Positions 34,642 to 41,729 of a stretch of 64,000 nucleotides of DNA are shown here, piece by piece (positions within the stretch are counted from its first letter, which is position 1; each line of letters opens with the position of its first letter). Location of the stretch: positions 1,364,001 through 1,428,000 of the forward strand of contig NC_014376.1 in NCBI RefSeq assembly GCF_000144625.1, read 5' to 3'. The notes under the pieces were generated by a model. That model was not told the origin of the DNA and did no database searches. It saw only the letters and a list, made by a program, of their open reading frames with translations. Position numbers and translations under genes: made by a program. The DNA is from [Clostridium] saccharolyticum WM1. GTDB lineage: Bacteria; Bacillota; Clostridia; Lachnospirales; Lachnospiraceae.

Positions 34642-35378
34642 TAGAGGAATTTACGATAGAGGGAAGGAATGCAGTGTTGGAAGCATTCCGTTCCGGAAAG
34701 ACGATTGATAAGCTTTATGTGCAAAAGGGAGTCCAGGATGGCCCTATCCAATCCATTATCCGTGAAGCAAAAAAGAAAGATACCATCCTTAATTTCGTGG
34801 AAAGAGAGCGCCTGGACCAAATGTCGGAAGAAGGTCATCATCAGGGTGTCATTGCCCATGCGGCAGCATACGAATACGCAGAGGTGGAGGACTTATTAAA
34901 GGCGGCAGAGGAAAAGGGAGAGCCTCCCTTTCTCTTTCTGTTAGATGGGATCGAGGACCCTCATAATCTGGGAGCAATCATTCGTACAGCTAATTTAGCA
35001 GGAGCCCATGGTGTCATTATCCCGAAGCGGCGGGCCGTAGGCCTTACGGCTACGGTTGCCAAGACCTCCGCAGGGGCACTTAACTATACGCCGGTTGCAA
35101 AGGTTACCAACTTAACGGCAACCATGGAAGAATTAAAGAAAAGGGGTATGTGGTTTGTCTGCGCCGATATGGGGGGAGAAGTGATGTACCGCCTTGATTT
35201 AAAGGGACCGATCGGTCTTGTGATCGGCAGCGAAGGAAACGGTGTTGGAAAGCTGGTGAGGGAAACCTGTGATATGGTGGCTTCCATACCCATGAAGGGG
35301 AACATTGATTCTCTCAATGCTTCTGTGGCAGCAGGCGTGCTGGCATATGAAATCGTAAGACAGCGATTGGGACAATAG
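34638..35378 (+). CDS. rlmB: 23S rRNA (guanosine-2'-O-)-methyltransferase RlmB-type (SPOUT)
   Basis: This TrmH-family RNA methyltransferase of 246 aa has an N-terminal substrate-binding domain (EEFTIEGRNAVLEAFRSG) and a C-terminal SpoU knot domain with LDGIEDPHNLGAIIRTANLAGAHG, the LVIGSEGNGVG motif and SLNASVAAGVLAYE. It probably makes Gm2251 or a close site in 23S rRNA. Its start overlaps the mrnC stop. The operon thus combines tRNA charging, rRNA trimming and rRNA methylation. Confidence 0.93.
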   Translation: MIEEFTIEGRNAVLEAFRSGKTIDKLYVQKGVQDGPIQSIIREAKKKDTILNFVERERLDQMSEEGHHQGVIAHAAAYEYAEVEDLLKAAEEKGEPPFLFLLDGIEDPHNLGAIIRTANLAGAHGVIIPKRRAVGLTATVAKTSAGALNYTPVAKVTNLTATMEELKKRGMWFVCADMGGEVMYRLDLKGPIGLVIGSEGNGVGKLVRETCDMVASIPMKGNIDSLNASVAAGVLAYEIVRQRLGQ

Positions 35379-35391
35379 AGGAGTGATGATT

Positions 35392-36375
35392 ATGAAGAAA
35401 AATGGTACGGCAATGGCAGCTGTTTGCGCGGTGATACTGTTTTCTTTCAGCGGGTTTGTATCTGGCAGTAAGATTGCTTCGGCGGACAGTACCAATGGAA
35501 GCATTGAGTGGAAGACCGTGGTAAGCATTGAGGATGAGGCAGTACCTCTTTATTCAAAGCCTTCAGGGAGCAAAGTAAGGACCCCTCAGGCAACCGGAGC
35601 AGTCACCTTTGGAAATGATACTGCGCTAATCGATGCTTCCAATACCGGCCATGGCTATGTGATGGTCCAGTACAGTGGAAAAGCATCCAGGATCAAAGTG
35701 CAGGTAATTAAGAGCGGTGGAGAGACCTATTCCTACGATCTCAATGCCAGATCTGCTTACGAGGTGTTTCCTTTGACAGAAGGAAACGGAAAATATACAG
35801 TCCGGGTGCTGGAACAGGTACAGGGGACCCAGTATGCCATAAAATCCAGCAGTGATATTAATGTAACACTGGCAGATCAGTTTGATCCATTCCTTTATCC
35901 CAACCAGTATGTGAATTTTTCCGCAGGAAGTGCGGTGGTAAAAAAAGGGGAGGAGCTTGCGGCTTCTGCAGTGGATGACATTGGCATTGTGACCAATGTA
36001 TATAACTTTGTGACCAAGAATTTTACCTACGATACAGCGCTGGCTAGCTCCGTCCAGTCCGGCTATCTGCCGAATGTGGATCAGGTGCTTGCTCAGAAAA
36101 AGGGAATCTGCTTTGACTATGCAGCTGTTATGACTGCTATGCTGCGGTCCCAGGATATTCCCACAAAGCTTGTGGTAGGATACACTGGCAGCCTTTACCA
36201 TGCATGGGTCAATGTTTATATAGATGGTCAGGGCTGGGTTGACAATATTATTTATTTTGACGGATACGACTGGAAGCTGATGGATCCCACCTTTGCCTCT
36301 TCAGGAGGCAATGACCCGGCCATACAGCAATACATTACAAACAGCTCCAATTATAAAGCAAAATACACATACTAA
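35392..36375 (+). CDS. Secreted transglutaminase-like protein
   Basis: This 327-aa protein has an N-terminal signal peptide (MKKNGTAMAAVCAVILFSFSGF) and a C-terminal transglutaminase-like domain with the catalytic Cys in KGICFDYAAVMTAML, the His in LYHAWVNVYI and the Asp in LMDPTFAS. Residues about 60-170 form an Ig-like beta-region. Bacterial members of this superfamily are proteases or amidotransferases on the cell surface. ATG 35392 is used because AGAGGAG lies 8 bases upstream. It precedes the pilus-like operon by 28 bases and may be co-transcribed. No membrane anchor is seen. Confidence 0.85.
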   Translation: MKKNGTAMAAVCAVILFSFSGFVSGSKIASADSTNGSIEWKTVVSIEDEAVPLYSKPSGSKVRTPQATGAVTFGNDTALIDASNTGHGYVMVQYSGKASRIKVQVIKSGGETYSYDLNARSAYEVFPLTEGNGKYTVRVLEQVQGTQYAIKSSSDINVTLADQFDPFLYPNQYVNFSAGSAVVKKGEELAASAVDDIGIVTNVYNFVTKNFTYDTALASSVQSGYLPNVDQVLAQKKGICFDYAAVMTAMLRSQDIPTKLVVGYTGSLYHAWVNVYIDGQGWVDNIIYFDGYDWKLMDPTFASSGGNDPAIQQYITNSSNYKAKYTY

Positions 36376-36403
36376 AGAACTTGAATAAAAGGAGATACAA
36401 CCG

Positions 36404-37456
36404 ATGAAAACGAAAGCGAAAAAGCCATATTCTTCCAGGGAACTTTCCGCTTTCTGCCTCCAAATATCAATTCTTCTCCATTCAGCAATCCCTCTTGACG
36501 AGGGATTGTCTGTTATGGCGGAGGATGCGGTATGGGAGGAAGAGAAAAAGCTACTTATGCAAATGGCAGAAGAGGCAGAGCTGGGCATTCCTTTCTCAAA
36601 AGTACTGGAGCATGCAGGAGTTTATCCGTCCTATGTGATCCGGATGGCAGAGCTGGGGGAGGAGACAGGGACTTTGGATCAGATCATGGAATCTCTGGCC
36701 GGATATTATGAAAAAGAGCACGTCCTTCTGAAAAATATAAGAAATGCCCTCACCTATCCGATCCTTATGATCTTCATGCTTCTGGTGGTCCTTCTGGTTT
36801 TATTCACAAAGGTTATGCCTGTATTTGAAAATGTATATCAACAACTGGGGGCAGAGATGTCGCCGGTATCTCTGGCTGCGACAAGGCTTGGAGGCGTATT
36901 CTGCGGGGCAGCCCTGGCTCTGGGAATCCTTCTGGCCCTTTCGTCCGCTCTGGTGTGGCTTTTGGGAAGGAAGGGGAAAAAGCTTCTGATCGCGCAACGG
37001 CTGATCCGGTGGATGAAAAGAAGGAGCCATATGGCTCTTTCCGTAGCAAACCGGCGCTTTACAGCGGTTCTGGCATTGACCCTTCACAGCGGCCTTGACT
37101 TAGAAAAGGGCATGGAGCTGGCAGAACAACTGGTGGAGAATCCATCAGTGGAAGAAAAGATCAAAGGGTGTGCAAAGGAACTTGAGGCGGGAGCGGACTA
37201 TTATACCGCCATGAAGAATACAGGATTGTTTAAAGGCTTTTATGCACAGATGATAAAGGTGGGAACAAGAAGCGGGCGCCTGGACCGGGTCATGGATGAA
37301 ATATCCAAAAGCTATGAAGAAGAGGCAGATGCTGCTATGGAGCACATGATCAGCAGGTTCGAGCCTACGGTGGTGGCGGTGCTGGCTGTCGCAGTGGGAC
37401 TGGTGCTTTTGTCTGTCATGCTTCCTCTTGTCAGTGTATTATCGGCCATCGGATAG
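36404..37456 (+). CDS. pilC: Type II secretion/type IV pilus inner membrane platform protein PilC/GspF
   Basis: This 350-aa membrane protein has the duplicated GspF domain (about 12-135 and 215-345) and three hydrophobic segments. LRNIRNALTYPILMIFMLLVV is typical of PilC platform proteins, which anchor the pilus motor ATPase. AAAGGAG precedes the ATG. It heads an operon with four small membrane-anchored proteins and a PilT-type ATPase. Confidence 0.9.
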   Translation: MKTKAKKPYSSRELSAFCLQISILLHSAIPLDEGLSVMAEDAVWEEEKKLLMQMAEEAELGIPFSKVLEHAGVYPSYVIRMAELGEETGTLDQIMESLAGYYEKEHVLLKNIRNALTYPILMIFMLLVVLLVLFTKVMPVFENVYQQLGAEMSPVSLAATRLGGVFCGAALALGILLALSSALVWLLGRKGKKLLIAQRLIRWMKRRSHMALSVANRRFTAVLALTLHSGLDLEKGMELAEQLVENPSVEEKIKGCAKELEAGADYYTAMKNTGLFKGFYAQMIKVGTRSGRLDRVMDEISKSYEEEADAAMEHMISRFEPTVVAVLAVAVGLVLLSVMLPLVSVLSAIG

Positions 37457-37468
37457 GAGGATGTCTTG

Positions 37469-37792
37469 ATGAAGATATGGAAACGATCTCCCAGGGAAGC
37501 CCTTGGCCACCTGATCTCCTTAGGAGCCTTTGCATGTGCGGTGGCCCTTTTTGTGTCAGGAGCGCTTCTGTTTTCTGAAAAAGCCGATGCAAGGGGAGCC
37601 GAAACCCTGCGGGATGCCATACGCAGAGCCTCGGTACAGTGTTATGCCATTGAGGGAAGATATCCGCCTAATGTGGAATATCTGGAAGAAAATTACGGAA
37701 TACAGATTGACAGGAACCGGTATGATGTTTTTTACAGTGGATTTGCTTCCAACTTTATGCCGGATATTACGGTTAATCCCCATGTAAAATAA
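37469..37792 (+). CDS. Small membrane-anchored pilin-like protein
   Basis: This 107-aa protein has one N-terminal hydrophobic helix (LGHLISLGAFACAVALFVSGALL) followed by a helical and globular part (LRDAIRRASVQCYAIEGRYPP, NVEYLEENYGI) that resembles GspG-like minor pilins. A canonical prepilin cleavage site with Glu at +5 is not evident. ATG 37469 follows AGGAGG; TTG 37466 is adjacent. It lies 12 bases after pilC. Confidence 0.75.
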   Translation: MKIWKRSPREALGHLISLGAFACAVALFVSGALLFSEKADARGAETLRDAIRRASVQCYAIEGRYPPNVEYLEENYGIQIDRNRYDVFYSGFASNFMPDITVNPHVK

Positions 37793-37807
37793 CCGGGAGG
37801 TGGGTAT

Positions 37808-38299
37808 TTGAACGAGAAAGAAAACCAGAGAGGCCAGATGGCCAATACATTGTTTACCATACTGCTGTTTCTTGTATTTGTACTCTGCGCTCTTTTTTCG
37901 GTGTTGATCGGTGGGAAAGTCTATGAAAATATTAATGGCAGGGCAGAGGATACCTATCAAAAGGATGTGGCTTTAAGCTACATTGCCAATAAGGTGAGGC
38001 AGGGGGATGAAGCCGCCAGGGTTACTCTCGAAGAGATGGAGGGGATCCCTGTTCTTAAGCTGGAACAGAAGATCGAAGAATCTGTTTATGTGACCAATAT
38101 TTACTACCGGGATGGCAGGCTGTGGGAATTGTTTACAGATGCAGAAAGCGGTCTGGGAGTAGGCGACGGAAATGAGATTCTGGAATGCAGTCCGGTTACC
38201 ATGAATATGGATGGCAGGTTTCTTCATATAAAAACGGAAGGGGAAGGCGGAGGCAGTCTCTGGCTATCCTTAAGAAGCGGAGGATCGGATGATGAATAG
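37808..38299 (+). CDS. Membrane-anchored protein of a pilus-like operon (DUF4860-like)
   Basis: This 163-aa protein has one hydrophobic N-terminal helix (LFTILLFLVFVLCALFSVLIG) and a beta-rich outside domain (KLEQKIEESVYVTNIYYRDGRLWELFT). It resembles DUF4860 proteins, which occur in clostridial pilus clusters. TTG 37808 follows GGGAGGTGGG. It overlaps the next gene by about 10 bases. Its job is probably that of a minor pilin or tip/assembly factor, inferred from context. Confidence 0.7.
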   Translation: MNEKENQRGQMANTLFTILLFLVFVLCALFSVLIGGKVYENINGRAEDTYQKDVALSYIANKVRQGDEAARVTLEEMEGIPVLKLEQKIEESVYVTNIYYRDGRLWELFTDAESGLGVGDGNEILECSPVTMNMDGRFLHIKTEGEGGGSLWLSLRSGGSDDE

Positions 38300-38711
38300 A
38301 AAACACCCTTCAGGCGTTTTTATGATGGAGATGATAGCCGTTGTTTTTTTCTTTATTGTTTGTGCTGCTATCTGTATAAAAACATTTGTAAAAGCAGATT
38401 TTATGAGCCGGGGAGCTGCAGAGTTAAATCAGGGCGTATTGATAGCCCAAAGCGTGGCAGAGGTCTGGAAAGGGGAGGGCACAGCGGGGCTTGAAAAAAG
38501 GTTTCAGGCAAAAGAGCAGGAGCTTGGCACTGACTCCTATGCCATGGGTTTGGACCGGGCCGGCAATCCCTGTGAGAAAGAGATGGCAGTCTATGAAGTA
38601 AGGGTTGAGAATACCGGGACAGGACAGGCAGATGTGGTTGTAAGCAGAAACGGGAAAGGGATTTATTCCCTTACGGTGAAAAAACACGAAACCCAACATG
38701 GACGGAGGTGA
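38289..38711 (+). CDS. Type IV prepilin-like protein
   Basis: This 140-aa protein has a short basic leader followed by SGVFMMEMIAVVFFFIVCAAI. That is a class-III-type prepilin signal: Gly at -1, Glu at +5 and a hydrophobic stalk, although +1 is Val rather than Phe/Met. The rest is a soluble domain with repeated Gly/Asn stretches. The start overlaps the preceding stop (adjacent ATGs at 38289 and 38292). No prepilin peptidase gene is present in the window. Confidence 0.75.
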   Translation: MMNRKHPSGVFMMEMIAVVFFFIVCAAICIKTFVKADFMSRGAAELNQGVLIAQSVAEVWKGEGTAGLEKRFQAKEQELGTDSYAMGLDRAGNPCEKEMAVYEVRVENTGTGQADVVVSRNGKGIYSLTVKKHETQHGRR

Positions 38712-38715
38712 AAAA

Positions 38716-39210
38716 ATGGCGAAACAAGAGAGGGCCTACAAGGCGAATATCGGTACGCCTTCCCTTATTCTCATATTTATTGTCATGTGTTTAATTACCT
38801 TTGGGATGCTGTCCTTAAGCGCTGCCAAAAGTGAGTGGAATCTGGCAGAACGCAATGCTGCTGCCGTTACGGAGTATTACCGGGCGGATGGAGAAGGAGA
38901 GGCTTTTTACCAGATGGTATCAGAACAGGCGGAACAGGTCCGGGAAATAAGCCTTGATCCTGAAGAGCAAAAGCAGCTTTTGGCCAGGTCACTTAAAGGA
39001 GCCTATCATCCGGAGGATGAAACTGTGACAGTGCAGATCCCCATGGAACGGTCCCAGGCCCTTTCTATTGAGCTGGTTTTGCAGTCTGAGGGAAGGGAAA
39101 AGATCCGGATATCCAGATGGAAGGTGATTCAGACAGAGGATTATGAGATTGATGATTCCATGCCGGTATGGACCGGCGGGGAAATGAAAGAGCAGGAGAC
39201 TGGAAAATGA
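38716..39210 (+). CDS. Membrane-anchored protein of the pilus-like operon
   Basis: This 164-aa protein has a hydrophobic helix (SLILIFIVMCLITFGMLSL) near the N-terminus and an acidic exterior domain (YYRADGEGEAFYQMVSEQAEQV). ATG 38716 is used because GGAGGTG at 38704-38710 is well placed; the 38698 ATG overlaps the previous gene. Its stop overlaps the pilT start (ATGA). Position and topology suggest a minor pilin-like or assembly component. Confidence 0.7.
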   Translation: MAKQERAYKANIGTPSLILIFIVMCLITFGMLSLSAAKSEWNLAERNAAAVTEYYRADGEGEAFYQMVSEQAEQVREISLDPEEQKQLLARSLKGAYHPEDETVTVQIPMERSQALSIELVLQSEGREKIRISRWKVIQTEDYEIDDSMPVWTGGEMKEQETGK

Positions 39211-40274
39211 AGGTAATTGACTTGTTAGGTGCTGCTGTGGCACAGAAAGCATCCGATATTTTTCTGGTGCCAGGCATGCCGTTTTCATATAAAATAGGAA
39301 GCAGGATTGTGTATCAGAATGAGGAAAAGCTGTTTCCTCTTCAGTTGGAGGCATTGATCACGGAATTGTATGAGCTGGCAGGAAACCGGAGCATGGAAAA
39401 AGTGAGAGAGCATGGGGATGATGATTTTTCCTTTGCACTTCCCGGTGTTTCCAGGTTTCGTTCCAGCGTGTTCCGCCAGAGAGGTTCTCTTGCGGCGGTG
39501 ATCCGGGTGGTGACCTTTGAGCTGCCTGATTACAGTGCGCTTCATATACCTGAGGCGGTTATGGAGATTGCCAGGATGACAAAAGGTTTTGTCCTTGTTA
39601 CAGGGCCGGCGGGAAGCGGCAAGACCACTACCCTGGCCTGTATCATAGATAAGATCAACAACTCCCGCAATGCTCACGTGATTACCCTGGAAGATCCTCT
39701 TGAGTATCTTCACCGCCATAAGCAAAGTGTGGTCACCCAGAGAGAAGTCGTTACGGATACGGACAGTTATGTGACCGGACTTCGGGCGGCCCTACGCCAG
39801 GCGCCGGATGTGATCCTTGTAGGAGAAATGAGGGATTATGAGACCATACGGATTGCCATGACGGCTGCGGAAACAGGACATCTGGTAATATCCACCCTTC
39901 ATACGGTGGGGGCGGCCAATACCATTGACCGCATCATTGACAGTTTTCCTCCTAACCAGCAGCAGCAGATCCGGATGCAGCTTTCCATGGTGGTTCAGGC
40001 TGTGGTTTCCCAGCAGCTTATTCCTGCTGTGGATGGCAGTGTCTATCCTGCATTTGAAATCATGTTTTTCAACAATGCCATCCGGAATATGATCCGAGAG
40101 TCGAAAACCCATCAGATCGATTCTGTGATTGCCACCGGTCAGGGGGAAGGCATGGTCACCATGGATGCAAGTCTTCTGAATTTATATAAAGAGGGAAAGA
40201 TCACAAGGGAAAGCGCCATCATATACAGCAGCAACAGCGAATTAATGACAAAAAAGATGGACCGGGGACTGTAA
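39207..40274 (+). CDS. pilT: PilT-type motor ATPase
   Basis: This 355-aa hexameric ATPase of the secretion/retraction family opens with QKASDIFLVPGMPF. It shows Walker A GPAGSGKTTT, the Asp box ITLEDPLEYLH, Walker B APDVILVGEMRD, the His box (ETGHLVISTLHT) and the C-terminal AIRNMIRESKTHQI helix that marks PilT rather than PilB. ATG 39207 overlaps the preceding stop. It is the only motor ATPase in the cluster. PilT drives retraction in known systems; here it may be the only motor or share an assembly ATPase encoded elsewhere. Confidence 0.9.
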   Translation: MKVIDLLGAAVAQKASDIFLVPGMPFSYKIGSRIVYQNEEKLFPLQLEALITELYELAGNRSMEKVREHGDDDFSFALPGVSRFRSSVFRQRGSLAAVIRVVTFELPDYSALHIPEAVMEIARMTKGFVLVTGPAGSGKTTTLACIIDKINNSRNAHVITLEDPLEYLHRHKQSVVTQREVVTDTDSYVTGLRAALRQAPDVILVGEMRDYETIRIAMTAAETGHLVISTLHTVGAANTIDRIIDSFPPNQQQQIRMQLSMVVQAVVSQQLIPAVDGSVYPAFEIMFFNNAIRNMIRESKTHQIDSVIATGQGEGMVTMDASLLNLYKEGKITRESAIIYSSNSELMTKKMDRGL

Positions 40275-40339
40275 AGGTGTATAGTTTGTATTTCTTGCAG
40301 ATACACTATCCATAATAATGAAAGGAGAGTGGCAGGATT

Positions 40340-41287
40340 ATGAGAACCGATAAAAGAAAGATCGCCTTAGTGGGCACGGGTATGGTGGGGATGAGCTATG
40401 CCTATTGTCTTCTGAATCAGGGAGTCTGCGACGAACTGGTTTTGATTGATATTAACCGGAAAAGGGCGGAAGGTGAAGCGATGGATTTAAACCATGGGCT
40501 GGCGTTTTCTACCTCCCATATGAAGATTTACGCTGGGGAATACCGGGACTGCTCGGATGCGGACATTGTTGCGATCTGTGCAGGGGTAGCCCAGAAGTCC
40601 GGAGAGACAAGGCTTGACTTATTAAAACGAAATGCTTCCGTGTTTCAGTCCATTGTACAGCCGGTAACAGAATCCGGCTTTAACGGAATTTTCCTTGTGG
40701 CTACCAATCCGGTGGATATTATGACGAGAATTACCTACTCCCTGTCAGGCTTTAATCCTAAAAGGGTGCTTGGTAGCGGAACTGCTCTGGATACAGCCAG
40801 GCTACGGTATCTGTTAGGTGAATCCCTGCGGGTGGATCCAAGAAATGTCCATGCCTATGTCATGGGGGAGCACGGAGACAGTGAATTTGTCCCTTGGAGC
40901 CAGGCCATGATCGCAACAAAGCCTATCCTGTCCCTTTGCAATGAGGATGATGACATGGTATGCAGGGAAGAGCTGATGCGGATTGAAGATGAGGTCCGGG
41001 GAGCGGCTTACCGGATCATTGAGGCCAAGCAGGCCACCTATTATGGGATCGGCATGGCTCTTACCAGGATCACCAGGGCCATCCTGGGGGATGAAAACAG
41101 TGTTTTTACAGTATCAGCCATGCTGCGGGGAGAATACGGGCAGACAGAGGTTTACGCTGGAGTTCCCTGTATCATCAATAAAAACGGGATACAGAGAGTT
41201 CTTTCGCTGTCTCTGTCAGAAGAAGAAAAAAAGCAGTTCCAAAAGTCCTGTGATACTCTTCGGGAGAGCTTTGAAGGAATATTGTAA
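40340..41287 (+). CDS. ldh: L-lactate dehydrogenase
   Basis: It interconverts pyruvate and lactate with NADH. The 315-aa NAD-dependent enzyme shows the Rossmann KIALVGTGMVGMSYAYCLL, NPVDIMTRI, GSGTALDTARLRYLL and the catalytic His in YVMGEHGDSEFVPWSQ. The active-site loop KSGETRLDLLKRN carries an Arg where malate dehydrogenases differ. GAAAGGAG precedes the ATG. It is followed by a strong terminator; a single-gene operon is likely. Confidence 0.95.
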   Translation: MRTDKRKIALVGTGMVGMSYAYCLLNQGVCDELVLIDINRKRAEGEAMDLNHGLAFSTSHMKIYAGEYRDCSDADIVAICAGVAQKSGETRLDLLKRNASVFQSIVQPVTESGFNGIFLVATNPVDIMTRITYSLSGFNPKRVLGSGTALDTARLRYLLGESLRVDPRNVHAYVMGEHGDSEFVPWSQAMIATKPILSLCNEDDDMVCREELMRIEDEVRGAAYRIIEAKQATYYGIGMALTRITRAILGDENSVFTVSAMLRGEYGQTEVYAGVPCIINKNGIQRVLSLSLSEEEKKQFQKSCDTLRESFEGIL

Positions 41288-41297
41288 TAGTTGTGAA

Positions 41298-41347
41298 GGA
41301 GGCAGAATAGGAAGCGGCAGGCCGTTTTCCTATTCTGCCTCCATTTT
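41298..41347 (+). terminator. Terminator after ldh
   Basis: GGAGGCAGAATAGGAA pairs with TTTCCTATTCTGCCTCC (12-base loop) followed by ATTTT. Confidence 0.9.
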
Positions 41348-41431
41348 ATGGGTGCGATATACGGGTAATTAGAAGGAAAAATCCTGAAGTTTTTGTTATT
41401 TTTTGTATTTTAGAAAAAACTTAAAAAAGCG

Positions 41432-41460
41432 TTGACAAACAGATTTTCCCATGCTATGAT
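41432..41460 (+). promoter_or_regulatory. Sigma-A promoter of tRNA-Thr
   Basis: TTGACA (41432-41437), 17 bases and TATGAT (41455-41460) lie 31 bases before the tRNA. Confidence 0.85.
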
Positions 41461-41491
41461 ATACGAGGTTCAGGCGATGAACCAAAAAGAT

Positions 41492-41564
41492 GCTGATGTG
41501 GCACAGGTGGTAGCGCACCTCATTGGTAGTGAGGAGGTCACGGGTCCGAGTCCCGTCATCAGCT
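41492..41564 (+). tRNA. tRNA-Thr (anticodon GGT)
   Basis: This 73-base cloverleaf has acceptor GCTGATG/CATCAGC, anticodon arm CCTCA-TTGGTAG-TGAGG and T arm ACGGG-TCCGAGT-CCCGT. The T loop has C at position 55 instead of the near-universal U (TCC rather than TTC), and the D stem GCAC/GCGC has an A-C mismatch. It has its own promoter and terminator, so it is probably transcribed, but the oddities are worth checking. Confidence 0.85.
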
Positions 41565-41573
41565 CTGAAAACA

Positions 41574-41608
41574 AACGGGAAGTCTTAATAAAGAGGCTTC
41601 CCGTTTTT
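41574..41608 (+). terminator. Terminator of tRNA-Thr
   Basis: AACGGGAAG pairs with CTTCCCGTT across a 14-base loop and runs into five T. Confidence 0.9.
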
Positions 41609-41613
41609 GTCAT

Positions 41614-41700
41614 ATGAAAAGGCGAAGCAGATCTGTCTTTCGGCCTTTCAGTTGTGGATCAACTGGATATGCAAGCATATCCCTTTGATTTCTTCGTACA
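41614..41700 (+). repeat. Family 2 repeat, single diverged copy before the PBP gene
   Basis: ATCAACTGGATATGC-AA-GCATATCC at about 41658-41682 and the following TTGATTTCTT match the tandem repeat at 47682-48053. Upstream, AAAGGC and GCCTTT form the counterpart of its other hairpin, with changes on both arms. The open frame from ATG 41614 ends in STGYASISL at TGA 41688, like the STGYAGISA mini-ORF of the array, but has no ribosome binding site. Confidence 0.75.
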
Positions 41701-41729
41701 CAAAAATGATGAAAAGGAGGCAAATTGAT

